The translations under genes and the position numbers were made by a program. From positions 8,060,001-8,124,000 of the forward strand of contig NW_024467120.1 in NCBI RefSeq assembly GCF_017591425.1: a stretch of DNA of 64,000 nt, given 5' to 3'. Within the stretch, counting starts at the first letter, position 1. Each line of letters starts with the position of its first letter. This DNA comes from Ochotona curzoniae. Its lineage: Eukaryota; Chordata; Mammalia; Lagomorpha; Ochotonidae. The notes beneath the pieces are model-generated. The model ran no database searches and had not been told where the DNA came from. It saw only the letters and a program-made list of their open reading frames with translations. Positions 31,670 to 42,163 of this stretch are shown here, piece after piece.

Positions 31670-33081
31670 TGAGTGCAAGAACCATGATAGGGAGCAACCC
31701 AGACCAGACCAGAGAAAGTTACCCACTGGCATACATTTGGATAGGTCGGTGGGGCAGACCAGACTGAACGAGTTCACATCACCTGCTGGCAAATTTGAGC
31801 ACCAGAACAGTGTGGGTCGGGCCAGGTTCAGTTGCGACACAAACCAGTACAGATTACAGCATGCCAAGGTGAGGTAAGCCATAACAGATGGGGCCGCAGC
31901 GCCCAAACAGCACTCGTGAGAACCAGGGAGAGAGGGGGCAAAGCCAGCAGGGGGAATGTGGGCTCCCCTGCTGGACAACCACTCCTACTGGAGAGTGTGA
32001 GTTGGGATGGTGGTAAACCTGACCAGGCAGGGGTACAACACCTGTGGGCCTCACGTGAACTAGATCAGAGAAAAGTCAGGCTGGGCTGACTGTTCCGAAT
32101 GGTGCAAGTGGGTGAGGGTTGGTTGAGCTTTGCCGTAGCATCAGATGGCAGAGGCTGGCACTGGGGGCTAAATCTGTCAAGTTAAACTCCAGAACCACCT
32201 GGAGAGTGCATAATCCAGGACTGGCAGTGGCCTAGGAGGGAAATAGTGTGCAACTCCTTCTTGGCTTACCACTCCCACTGGAAAGTACGCAAAGCAGGAC
32301 AGGGGCAAGGGTGGCTAGACAGAAAGACACCCACCAGTATGTGTGTGGGCTGAATAGCTGAGTTGGTTGGGTTGAACTAGGTTTCAATGCCCATTGACAT
32401 GTACGAGAGCTAAATGGTATGTGGGATAGGCTGAACAAGTCTGCGGTACATAGTGGCAAGCATAGGAACCAGGGTAGGAGGCAGGCCTGGTGGGGGTTAT
32501 GGGGAGTCACCCCAACTAGGCTGTAGCTCCCACTGGTTTGCCTGAGGGTCAAGTATGAAGTGGGCAGGATCAGGCTGAACTATAATACCCATTGGTTCCA
32601 GTGGAAGACAGGGCTGGAAACAGAACTGACCCAGCAATTGCAACCACCAGCATATGCATAAGCTGTGCCAGACCCTGTACTGGCAAGCACACACTAAAAT
32701 CAGGTCTGGTAACACCTCAGACGAAGTTTCTTTGGAGATCCTTCCAACTGAACTGCTGATCTCAGAACCCCAACCGTGAAGAGACTATGTCAGCCAGTGG
32801 ATTCTGAAGAGATTTCATTGTGCTTGGAATGTCGAGATTGGCAGCAACTCAGAACTGTTGAACTATCAAAACTACTTGAGCAGGACCCTGGGAGCATGCC
32901 TCACATTAGAGACCTGGGATGGGTGGGAGGCTGGGTGGGGCTTTTCCCTTTGTTTCTCCCCTGACCCCAGATACAGGGGGGGGAAATGATGATATTAGTG
33001 TGGAAACAATGGTATTACCCACTTTCCTGTAGCCCGTGACCCTTTGTACCCTAATCAACCATGTAAGATTATTAAAAAAAA
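31670..33081 (+). mobile_element. Composite poly(A)-tailed retroposon of about 1.4 kb with degenerate 60-bp tandem units, family unidentified
   Basis: AAAAAAGATGG flanks it at 31659-31669 and 33082-33092, and it ends in about fourteen A after GTAAGATTATT, so it looks retrotransposed on the plus strand. Most of the body consists of diverged units near 60 bp. Units open with ACCCACTGGCAT-like words (for example 31719, 32280, 32328, 32389, 32526, 32588) and contain GGCTGAAC-type words. The last 250 bp are non-repetitive and G-rich (32918-32985). No long open frame. It could be an SVA-like composite element or a 5'-truncated L1 3' UTR with internal tandem repeats; the sequence alone does not decide. 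Confidence 0.6.
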
Positions 33082-33092
33082 AAAAAAGATGG

Positions 33093-33345
33093 ATACCGCA
33101 CTTCCCATCTAGCTCCCTGCCAATGTGCCCTGAGAGCAGGGGAAGGTGACTCAAGTACTGGCCCCAGCCATACAAAGGAGGTCCAGGTTCCTGATTTCTG
33201 CCTGGAGAGAACTGGCTATTGTGGTCATTTGGGAAGTGAACCAGCCGATCCCTTTGTTACTTTGCAACTTTGTAACAAAATTTCTTTCTTTGTAACTCTG
33301 CCTTTCAAATATATAAATAAATTATGTCTTTAAAAAAAAAAAAAG
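33093..33345 (+). mobile_element. C-type SINE, 5'-truncated
   Basis: It begins in the middle of the SINE at CACTTCCCATCTAGCTCCC, runs through GGGAAGTGAACCAGCCGAT and CTGCCTTTCAAATATATAAA, and ends in thirteen A (about 33333-33345). It lies directly after the composite insertion. Confidence 0.75.
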
Positions 33346-33589
33346 AAGTGGAATTGAACCTAGACTGTCTGGTTTGGCAACTTGTCTTCTAACCAAAATT
33401 TAGAACACAGCCCATATTATAAGATAATCAGAAATGTCTGGTTACTTGTATTGTTCATGTATAACATATATTCAGCCAACATGCTTAGAGTGTTCAATTT
33501 TACAAGCATTCTTAATAGTGATTGGTTAGGTTTTATTTGTAGAATTTTCCAAGGCTGAAGAAATAAAAGTTTGTTAAGAATGAAGTCAT

Positions 33590-33893
33590 CAGGAGGGTGT
33601 TGTGGCACAGTGGGTAAAGCAGCAGCTTGAGTGGTGGTTCTAGTTCTGGCTTTCAACTTCCTATCCACCCCCCTCCCCACTCACACTTCCACCAATGTGT
33701 CTGAGAAGCAGCAGATGATGACTCAACTACCTGAGTCCCTGGCAAGACTCCAAGTGGAGTTCCTGGCCTCTGGTTTCAGCCAGCCCAGCTCCTCAACCAT
33801 TTGGAGAGTAAACCAGCAGATCGAAGATCTCTCTATCTCCCTCTCTCCCTCGCTCCCAGTGTGTCAGTATATCTTTCGATCAAATAAGTCTTC
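33590..33893 (+). mobile_element. Old C-type SINE, plus orientation
   Basis: GGGTGTTGTGGCACAGTGGG retains a recognisable A box. GAAGCAGCAGATGATGACTC and TGGAGAGTAAACCAGCAGATC follow, then a CT-rich stretch and CAAATAAGTCTTC. Confidence 0.8.
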
Positions 33894-34229
33894 AGGGGCC
33901 TGGCATGGTAGCCTAGTGGCTCAATCCTTGCCTTGCGTGCGTCAGGATTTCATATGGGAGCTGGTTCCTGTCCCAGCTGCTCCACTTCCCATCCAGCTCC
34001 CTGCTTGTGGCCTGGGAAAGGGCAGCCCAAAGCCTTGGGACCCTGCACCCATGTGGGAGATGTGGCTCCTGGCTTCAGATCAGCTCGGCTCTGGCCATTG
34101 CAGCTACTTGGGGAATGAACCAACAGATGGAAGATCTTTCTTCCTATCTCTCCTCCTCTCTGTAAATCTGCCTCTCCAATAAAAAATAAGGCTTGTTTAA
34201 AAATAAATATGTCTTAATTAAAAAAAAAA
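33894..34229 (+). mobile_element. C-type SINE, plus orientation
   Basis: GGGGCCTGGCATGGTAGCC starts directly at the tail of the previous copy. It is full length with a short gap in the GGGAAAGCAGT block, and has a long A-rich tail. Confidence 0.9.
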
Positions 34230-34237
34230 AGAGTGGA

Positions 34238-34542
34238 GTCATAGGGATGTATATTTGGTCTGTTGGTTGGGATGCCTGCATCTCATGGGAGACCCTGGAT
34301 TCAAGTCCTGGCTTCATTACAAATTGCAGCCTCCCACTGATGTGCACCCTTGCAGGTGGCAACTGATGCCTCGGATACATCAGATGCACCAGAGCCATTC
34401 CCGACACCCACTGGAGAGGTGTGAGTTTTCAGCCCCTGGCATCAGGCTGGCATGGACCTGGTGACTGTATCTGGGAAGTGAATCAGAGGGTGGCCAATCT
34501 GCGTGTGTGTGTGTGTGCGCGCAAGTGTCTTCTCTCTCTTTT
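34238..34542 (+). mobile_element. Old C-type SINE with a TG tract
   Basis: CTCATGGGAGACCCTGGATTC and TGGGAAGTGAATCAGAGGG are diverged SINE blocks. The CT-rich zone near the tail has become a TG/CG run (34503-34524). Confidence 0.6.
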
Positions 34543-34897
34543 TGAAAAGTTATTTATTTGGAAGTCAGAGAGACAAAGCACGCACGAGAGAGAGAGAGAT
34601 AAAGGAGATAAAACAGAGCGAGGTGGAGAAATGGACTCTCCATATGCTACTCCACTCTTCAAGTGCTACCACAGTCTGATCTGGGCCAGGCTAAAGCCAG
34701 AACCAAGAACTCCATCCAGGCCTCTCGGGTGGGTGTCAGTAAGCCAAACATTTATACTATCTTCTGCTGCTTTCCCAAGCACATTAGCAAGGAGTTGGAT
34801 TGCAAGAGGAGAAGCTGGGACTCCAGCTGATACTCCAATATGGGATGGCAGCATTGCCAAGTAATGATTTAACAGCCTATACTACAGTGCCAGCCCC
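34543..34897 (-). mobile_element. Old C-type SINE, minus orientation
   Basis: TTTTTGAAAAGTTATTTATTT, a GA run (34586-34600), CAAGCACATTAGCAAGGAG and the end CTACAGTGCCAGCCCC give full reversed order. It meets the preceding plus-strand copy tail to tail. Confidence 0.85.
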
Positions 34898-36198
34898 TTT
34901 TTGGTCTCCTGAGTAAATAAAAATAATGAGAAGTCACAAAAGCAAACACAAGGTATGTCTGAAGGCGACTCAGAGAATGTCATGTGACTATGAAATACCA
35001 TATTCAGATCTACCAGATGAGTAGCCAAAAGATGCAGACAATTAGGGATTTCAATGATTGTCTCTGGGCCACACTTGATTGCTGAATTACTTTCTCAGTC
35101 ATCCCAACCAGTTCACTAGCAGGATAGTTCGAATTCAGCTGATCTGTGGTTAGTCTTATCTCCTTTTCTTCCCTCTGTAAAATAAAGAGGGTCGCCTTTC
35201 TCCACGACCTGCTACCCAGGGGGTACAGGGATGCCCGGGGCGGGCCTCATGACGTAGGTCAGTCTCTGGAGAACTGGCTCTATTCCCAGGGGGCCTCTGA
35301 CAGGCTGGCCAGCAGGAGACCGGCAGGACAAGCTCTCCTGGCTCTCCCTGCAGGGCCTTTGTTGCTGCAGGTCAGAATTCTTCCTGAAAGGAAGATGGAG
35401 ACACTTTGCTGACTGTTCCCTAAGCGATAGGCCTGGCCTTCTGTTTCTGTGCAGCTTCTCTGAGCTGCAGCCTCCACAGGCCTCTCTGCATAAACCCTTC
35501 TGAGCCTGTTTCAGGTCAGTGCCCCTTGTCAGGTGTCCACACTTTCATCTCTGGCTCGTCCGCTTTTATCATTTGAGTGCAGCACGGGGGCTGCATGTGA
35601 CTTTTCCTTGCCTTGTCCTTCATCCTCTGCTGCTCCTGCTGGAGCGCCTGGCCCTGCGATGGTACACTGGGAATGTTGTGAGATCTGCTTTCCTGATGCC
35701 AACACGAGGGTTGGGCTGCACTTAGCTACTCCGTTTTCTGGGGGATAATTACAATTCTGTGGTCTCTTTCTCACCCACTTGCTTCCCGAATTTCTTGTCA
35801 TTGCTACTCCATTAAAGAATTATTTTGCTAGCAAGAGAATGAAGACCACAAAGAACATCCAGATTTCACTTTAAAAGAATAATTTCAAAATTTACAATCT
35901 CAAGGAAAAATATTTTTAATCTTAAAAATCAATTCTATGTTCTTCTTGCTGAACTTAATAGAACTATGTGCCTCATAGATTATTACAGTTTATAATTATA
36001 GATGAAAAATTTTGAGCGATTGTGTTTATTTAAAGACTGTGAAGTACATTTTTTTCCCCATTTTTTCCCCTTTAAAATTCAGGAGACACAAACTTCAAAA
36101 TACACTTTTCATTATTAACTATAATTGGTTGTTTTAAAAATACCATGATAGTTGCACTATGGCTAAAAATCAGGCTTCAGAGCCTAACATGTTAGTCT
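34898..36198. other. Unique sequence with a locally GC-rich segment, no gene seen
   Basis: The part from about 35200 to 35740 is richer in GC than its surroundings and has a CRE-like TGACGTA at 35250-35256. The remainder is AT-rich. No convincing open frame. Confidence 0.4.
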
Positions 36199-36508
36199 AC
36201 TTTTTAATGAAAATCTATTCATTTGAAAAGCAGGGTCAGAGAGAGAATATTCCATCTGCTGGTTCACTCCCTGCATGGGAACAGCAGTCAGGGCTAGATG
36301 AGGCTGTCGCCAGGACCCAGCAGCTCCATCACAGTCTGCCATTCCAGTGGCAGCGCCCCAAGTTCTTGGTCCATTTTTCCCTGCTTCCCTGTGACACCTA
36401 AGTAGGGGGAAGGACCAGAAGTAGAGCAGCTGGGATCTGAAAAGACACTCATATGGGATGCTGGGTCTGTGGCAGCTAGCCTCACCCACTGTGCGAAAAT
36501 GCGGGCCT
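36199..36508 (-). mobile_element. C-type SINE, minus orientation
   Basis: TCATTTGAAAAGCAGGGTCAG, TCCATCTGCTGGTTCACTCC, GAGCAGCTGGGATCTGA and CATATGGGATGCTGG are in reversed order. Confidence 0.85.
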
Positions 36509-36529
36509 CCTTTTCCTACTTTAAAAAAA

Positions 36530-36700
36530 GGTCATTTATTCATTAAAAAAATTTTTTTTTTATTTGAAAGGCAGATTTTCCATTCACTAGCTTATTCCCA
36601 GAAAGCCTCTGATGGCAGAGGGCTAAAGTGCAGAACCCAGTCAAGGTCTGCTACCCACGTGGCAGAAGCCTAGCTGCTTGAGCCATCTTGGTTGTGTCTC
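36530..36700 (-). mobile_element. C-type SINE remnant with internal deletion
   Basis: TATTTGAAAGGCAGATTTTCC and TCTGCTACCCACGTGGCAGA appear, but the block with the CCATATGGG motif is missing. It sits head to tail with the previous copy. Confidence 0.6.
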
Positions 36701-37260
36701 TGGTTGAACATTGTCAATAAGCTGAAGTGGATCCCAAACTGAATGCATGGTCTTTCGGTACACAGTGCACTATGCGTGTGTGTTTGCTAGAGGGTCAGGT
36801 TGTACAGAAGCAGTTCTCTCATTTGGAATCACTCATGACCTTTACCATACATGAGTTCAATGACAATGGTCACCATTGCATTGGATGGAAAGTAGAGAGA
36901 GCAGTTTCTGATGGGTTGAACAGCTTTGCAGTTTCCAGAAGGATACAGCCTCTTTCCTTCTTTCTGATCTGAGATGAAATGAAGGATTTGGAAACTTCAG
37001 GAATCTTATTCTCATTAAACACTCGGAAATACGAACAACAAAAGGAGAATCTCCTCTGTTTGTCTCTGTCTCTTGGTCTCGTTAAAGAAAAACAGCTTCC
37101 CAACACACACACGTACTTTTCTATATGTGTGTTCAGAATGGCTTTGAAATGCCTAAATACAGGTAGATATTTAAGTAGTAGTATGGAATATTTTTGAGGC
37201 AAAAAATAACTTGACCTTTCATCATTATTTACAAAGTTATACAGAGGAAGGCTTTGTGAT
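36701..37260. other. Unique sequence, no gene seen
   Basis: AT-rich, with no repeat or coding signal recognised. Confidence 0.4.
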
Positions 37261-37558
37261 ACGGAAGGTGAGGCTGCCTCGTGGAATACTTGCATTTTGC
37301 ATCTGCCAATGTGAGTCGCAGCTACCCTTCTGCTCCACCTTCCTGCCAATCACCTGGGAATGCAGTGAAAAATGGCCCCAGTGCTGGCATCCCTGCCACC
37401 CGTGTGGGAGACTCCAGTGGAGTTCTCGGTCCTTGGCTTCATCTTGACCATCCTTAGCTGTTGTAGGCATTTAGGGGAAGATTTCTCTGTTTTTTTCTGC
37501 CTTTCCCTGTCTATGTCATTCTTCCTTTAAGTAAATAAATACATTAAAAAAAAAAAAG
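37261..37558 (+). mobile_element. Old C-type SINE, plus orientation
   Basis: CTCCACCTTCCTGCCAATC, GTGTGGGAGACTCCAGTGGAG and a TTTAAGTAAATAAATAC tail with a twelve-A run (37547-37558). The head is diverged. Confidence 0.75.
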
Positions 37559-37709
37559 ATTTCATAGAAAAGTCCAAAATGTTACACACGTGAGAAAGAA
37601 ACATAGGAAGTAATATGGAAGGTTAGGTTATTATTGCCCCTACTTAGGCATGGTTGGTGTAAAGTGTCATTCTTCAGGAGAAAAACACTTATCAATATAA
37701 AGCTACTAT

Positions 37710-38035
37710 GAGGCGCTGGCCCCACGGCTCTGCTGCCTGATCCTCTGCCTGGAGGCTACAGCATGCCATAATGGACCAGTTCATGTCCTGGCTGCTCCAC
37801 TTCCCATCCAGCTTCCTGATTGTGGCCTGGGAAAGCAGTTGAGGATGCCCTAAAACCTTGGGACCCTGCACCCATGTAGGAGACCCAGAGGAAGCTCCTG
37901 TCACCTGGCTATGGATGAGCTTAGCTCCAACCATTGTAGCCATTTGGGGAGTGAGCCAGCAAAAGAAGGGTCTTTTTCGCTCCTCTCTGTGAAGATCTAC
38001 TTTCCAATTAAAAAAAAAATCTTAAAAAAAAAAAC
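37710..38035 (+). mobile_element. C-type SINE, plus orientation
   Basis: GCTGCTCCACTTCCCATCC, GGCCTGGGAAAGCAGTTGAG and CATGTAGGAGACCCAGAGG, with two A runs at the tail. The head GAGGCGCTGGCCCCACGG is altered from the usual start. Confidence 0.85.
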
Positions 38036-38771
38036 CCTAATATGATACAATTAACTGTACTTTAGAGGTTACAAGTGACTCTTTAAAAAAACTTTTTAAA
38101 AAGTTTTATTAGAGTGGTATAAGGTGGGTGGAAGACAGAACGTTTCCAGGTTTATTCCTAAGTAATCACTGTGTCAGCAGATCATCCATTCTTCTAAACA
38201 TAGCCCGTACAAGTAAAGTGCAGGAACTAGCTTGAGTCAATGATAGCTTTAGCGTGTGACCTAGCTTTAACCTTGTGCTGCAGCAAACCCATCTTACAGA
38301 TGAGACTGTTTGTTCCATGCAGCCTAATACATTGTGAACTCTGTAATTAAGAAAAGGGCATGAACAATTTTGTTGCTTATGCAATTGCCAACAATATAAC
38401 CGTGCTTGAGAAAAAGTTTCAACTTTACAATTGGCACGTAGCCCCTAGCAAGTAAGAAGTAGGGATGATTACTTTGTTTCACTCAGGAAGTCATATCAGA
38501 TGAGAACTTTCCACCAGCTGCCATTCCCAAACTCTACTGCCACAGCTCCCACCAAACTGGTCAAGGTTGGCGGTGTCACTGTCTATTGTGTGCTGTGCAG
38601 GGTTTATCTGGTCTCACTGTCACGCCTGCCCAAGTGTTGGACAGTGCCCATTGTGGGTTCGTGGAAGCTTTCCTCCTTTCACTTCCCATGACATCATATT
38701 CCCTCAGTTTTCCATTTCAGTTTTTTGTTTCTCTTGGGCTCTTCAGCTGCTAGCTATTCTTTACTCTGAGT
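38036..38771. other. Unique sequence, no gene seen
   Basis: No repeat or credible open frame recognised. Confidence 0.4.
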
Positions 38772-39300
38772 GTACTTTAATAAGTTCATGGAAGATGGGA
38801 TGAAAATTGAAGTTTGGGGGAAATCTGTATTTGGCACAGCAGTTGTGATGTTGCTTGGGACACTCAGAGCCTGGGTCTGCTCCGACTTCCGGTTTCCTGT
38901 TACTGTACACCCACAAGGCAGTAATAGCTGTGTCCCTGTCACCCACCTGGACACCTAAATTGAAATCTAGGCTCCGGGCTTCAGTCTGGCAAAGCTCCAG
39001 CTGTCGCAGGCATTTGGGGTGAACCAAGCAGGTAGAATTTCTGTCTTTCTCTCTGTGTTTTCCTCTCTCGTGTTCTCTGTGTTTTAAATAAAAAGGAAGA
39101 TAAATTTAAAATAAAGTAAGTTTATTTTGGCACAAAATATTTTGAAGTCCATGTGTACAAGGAGACTTTAAAAAGTCATGGGAAAATCTGTGTTGTTAAA
39201 AAAAAACAACAACTATACATGTCTTTTTTACTTTTTGCACACACACAAAAAAAAAGCTTAGGTTTTAAAGTTGTACTTTCCATGTACTTTTTAAAGTACG
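38772..39300 (+). repeat. Unidentified AT-rich interspersed repeat, copy 4, split by a SINE
   Basis: The left part (38772-38820) holds AATAAGTTCATGGAAGATGG. The right part (from about 39106) holds AGTTTATTTTGGCACAAAA and TTTTGAAGTCCATG. A plus-strand SINE lies between them, so this repeat is older than that SINE. This is the most complete of the copies. Confidence 0.5.
38825..39105 (+). mobile_element. C-type SINE nested in the unidentified repeat
   Basis: TTTGGCACAGCAGTTGTGATG (head), ACTTCCGGTTTCCTGTTAC, CATTTGGGGTGAACCAAGC and a CT-rich zone before TTTTAAATAAAAAGG. Moderately old. Confidence 0.75.
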
Positions 39301-39903
39301 CTCCTATTCGCAGTCTGTGGTTCTCTCTTTTCACACCTACCTTGTCCAAATGCAGGCAACCCGCTAGCAAGCTCTATGGCCTGAGTGCAGCGGTGTCTCC
39401 TACCAGCATGCTCCAATGTTCTTCCCTGCTTCATGCAATCCATGTGGCAGTGTCTCTCCTGAGCCTCTCTCCTAAGCAGCTCTATTTAGATGGCTCATGC
39501 CGGTGTCAAACTCACATACTGAAGTATGGATTCTGAGCCACCCTGCCCTTCCCGCTCTTCCCCTGAGAGCCCATCTTTTTAAAGACTGACACTAGAGTGC
39601 CTCATCTCAGTTGGACAGGTGTCGAAAGGGAACCATTCTAGATTCGTTCTTCGGTGACCCCTCATCCCAACGTCTCGTCTTTACGTTCTCAGTCCTTCTG
39701 GAATGTTCCTCTCACCCCATTCCTTCTGCCACTGCTACTATGAGAGACCTTGCTATCTTGCAGCCTCAGCCATAGCTGCCGTGGAAGCTTTCTCACTGTT
39801 GTCTCCATCCAGCCTCACCCTGCTTCAGACCTTTCATCACACTGGTCGCAGCGTGATCTGTTGAACGAAGTCATTCACTCCCCGTTCAGAACCCTTAGCA
39901 CCG
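39301..39903. other. Unique sequence, no gene seen
   Basis: Mixed composition. It runs into the minisatellite on its right. Confidence 0.4.
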
Positions 39904-40321
39904 GCGGGAAAGGTCTCGCAGTGTAGCATCAAACACGGTTCTCTGGGTGTCAGTTGCGGGAGAGCTCCCGCAGTGTAGCGTGGTCCCCCGTTCTCTGGGT
40001 GTCAGTTGCGGGAGAGCTCCCGCAGTGTAGCGTGGTCCCCCGTTCTCTGGGTGTCAGTTGCGGGAGAGCTCCCGCAGTGTAGCGTGGTCCCCCGTTCTCT
40101 GGGTGTCAGTTGCGGGAGAGCTCCCGCAGTGTAGCGTGGTCCCCCGTTCTCTGGGTGTCAGTTGCGGGAGAGCTCCCGCAGTGTAGCGTGGTCCCCCGTT
40201 CTCTGGGTGTCAGTTGCGGGAGAGCTCCCACAGTGTAGCGTGGTCCCCCGCTCTCTGGGTGTCAGTTGCGGGAGAGCTCCCGCAGTGTAGCGTGGTCCCC
40301 CGCTCTCTGGGTGTCAGTTGA
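39904..40321 (+). repeat. Minisatellite, 52-bp unit, seven near-identical copies plus one diverged
   Basis: CAGTTGCGGG recurs at 39951, 40003, 40055, 40107, 40159, 40211 and 40263, each exactly 52 bp apart; a diverged unit precedes them and a partial one ends at 40315-40321. Each unit has TGCGGGA, GAGC, TCCCGCA: a 7-bp stem with a 4-nt loop. Copies differ by single bases, such as G to A at 40230 (CpG decay) and CCGTT to CCGCT in the last two. Confidence 0.95.
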
Positions 40322-40556
40322 GTTTCCTGCAGTCATTTGTTCCCTTTCCTCTACTCTCCACCTTTGTATTCTGTACTGCAACAATATCCAAGCACTTGCG
40401 ATGCCCAGAATTTGCTTTCTTGCTTCTCTGCTCATGCACAGTTCCGTGTCTCAGCTCCTCGTGGGGAAAACCCTGCACTTTAGGAATCAGCCCTAGTCTG
40501 GTTTGCATTACCTGAATACTGCAGAAAGAAGACCAATGGTTAAGAAAGTAAATGTG

Positions 40557-40895
40557 TGGGCCCAGCTCAGTAGCCTAATGATCAAATTCCTTGCCTTCAA
40601 TGCATCAGGATCCCATATGGATGCCAGTTCTAATCCTGGCTGCTACACTTCCCATCCAGCTCCCTGCTTGTGATCTGGGAAAACAATTAAGGACAGCCCA
40701 AAGCCTTGGGACCCTGCACCTGCGTGGGAGACCTGGAAGAGGCTCCTGGCTCCTGGCTTTGGATTGACGCAGTTCTGACTGTTGTGGCTGCTTGGGGAGT
40801 GAATCATTGGATGGAAGATCTTTCTCTTTGTCTTTCCTCCTCTCTATATATCTGACTTTTTAATATAAATAAATCAAAATCTTAAAAAATAAATT
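40557..40895 (+). mobile_element. C-type SINE, plus orientation
   Basis: GGGCCCAGCTCAGTAGCC, GGATCCCATATGGATGCC and CTGCGTGGGAGACCTGGAAG, with an AT-rich tail. Full length with CpG decay. Confidence 0.9.
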
Positions 40896-41015
40896 AAATA
40901 TGTATGATACTTCAGAGTAAAAGGAACAATTTATACTATTTGAGTTTAGATCTTGGTGGAGGAATATACATGCTTTGCTTGTCATTTTTCCTTTTTTGTT
41001 TAATTAAAGATGACC

Positions 41016-41277
41016 TTTGGACTGGTGCTGTGGCTTGATGGGCTAGGCCTCTGCCTGTGTTGCTGGCATGCCATATGGGTGCTTGTTCATGTCCTCGCTG
41101 CTCCACTTCCCATCCAGCTCTCTGCTTGTGGCCTGGAAAGGAGTTGTGGCTCCTGGATCCTGGCTTCGGATGGACTCAGCTCCAACCATTGTGGCCATTT
41201 GTGGAATGAACCAGTAGATGGAGGTTATTTCTCTCTGTGACCCTGATTTTCAAATAAATATAAAATAAATTTTTAAG
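41016..41277 (+). mobile_element. C-type SINE with internal deletion
   Basis: GGACTGGTGCTGTGGCTTGATG head and CATGCCATATGGGTGC. GGCCTGGAAAGGAGTTGTGG then jumps to GGCTCCTGGATCC, skipping the block with the trinucleotide CCC TGCACCC. Confidence 0.85.
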
Positions 41278-42101
41278 AAGATATTTACTGAGGTGAAGTA
41301 ACTTAGGCAGGCGCCACCAAGTTTGATTTCAGGCATGAAGTGTCCTGTTCTCAGGCACTTTGCTTCATCCACAGACACTGGTTCTCTTCAGCAGTAAAAT
41401 GGAGGTAAAATAAAAATCAGTAAAATGTTCTTATAAGTACAGGGTGAAGGCTGAAGAAGACACTTGTTCAAAGCATCTGGATATAGTAAGTGTTTAGAAA
41501 GTATTGATTATCTTTCCCTTCTTGGAGTAGCTTGTTAACTTAGCAGGTTAATGTACTATTTCAGTTTTAGGTGAGGGAAAGACATCATTTGGTTTTCAGA
41601 TGATATGGATTATCAAACTGAAACATTTGAAACTTAGGTCAAGTTGCTTAATTCTTTAATTTTGGTAACTTTGCAAGTTGTATAATAAATTCATTTTGTA
41701 ATCATGAATATTATACACGTGATTTTAACAGTATCACAATTTGGAAAAATTAGTTGCAGTTTTCCTGATTATTATAATAACTAGTCTGTTATATTGACTA
41801 GCATCATTAATAAAGTGTGCTAATTTCATTCACTTCTCAAAGCATTTATAAGTACACTAAATAATGTGTAAGTGTGTGAGTTAAAGTAAATCCAAATGAT
41901 AATCCGCTCTTTGAAAATTACTAGGCATAAAACTACACATTTTATAATTTATTTCTTTACTCTTGCAAATGTCGTAAAGTACCACCACTCTGTGTCCTAA
42001 AAAGCACATCGCATTAATGTGAGAAAATGGGTGAAATGAGAAAATGTTATTAAAATAGGTTTTCACCAACATAAGCCAAACGCAGGCAATGAGTTGGACA
42101 A
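41278..42101. other. AT-rich unique sequence, no gene seen
   Basis: No repeat or coding signal recognised. Confidence 0.4.
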
Positions 42102-42114
42102 TGCAACACTTTTT

Positions 42115-42149
42115 TACACTTGATCTTAGCCAAAAGGCTGAGAAGCAAT
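42115..42149 (-). pseudogene. U2 snRNA 5'-end retropseudogene (35 nt, 3'-truncated)
   Basis: Read on the minus strand it begins ATTGCTTCTCAGCCTTTTGG and continues CTAAGATCAAGTGTA, matching U2 snRNA nucleotides 1-35 with two C-to-T or G-to-A type changes. TGCAACA followed by T-rich sequence flanks it on both sides (42102-42114 and 42152-42163). It has no promoter elements and is far too short to be functional. Confidence 0.85.
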
Positions 42150-42163
42150 ATTGCAACATTTTT

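Noticed and set aside
39904..40321. CRISPR-like direct repeats
   Set aside because: Units are contiguous 52-bp copies without unique spacers, in a mammalian intergenic region. It is a minisatellite.
42115..42149. Functional U2 snRNA gene
   Set aside because: Only about 35 of roughly 188 nt are present, with no proximal or distal snRNA promoter elements.
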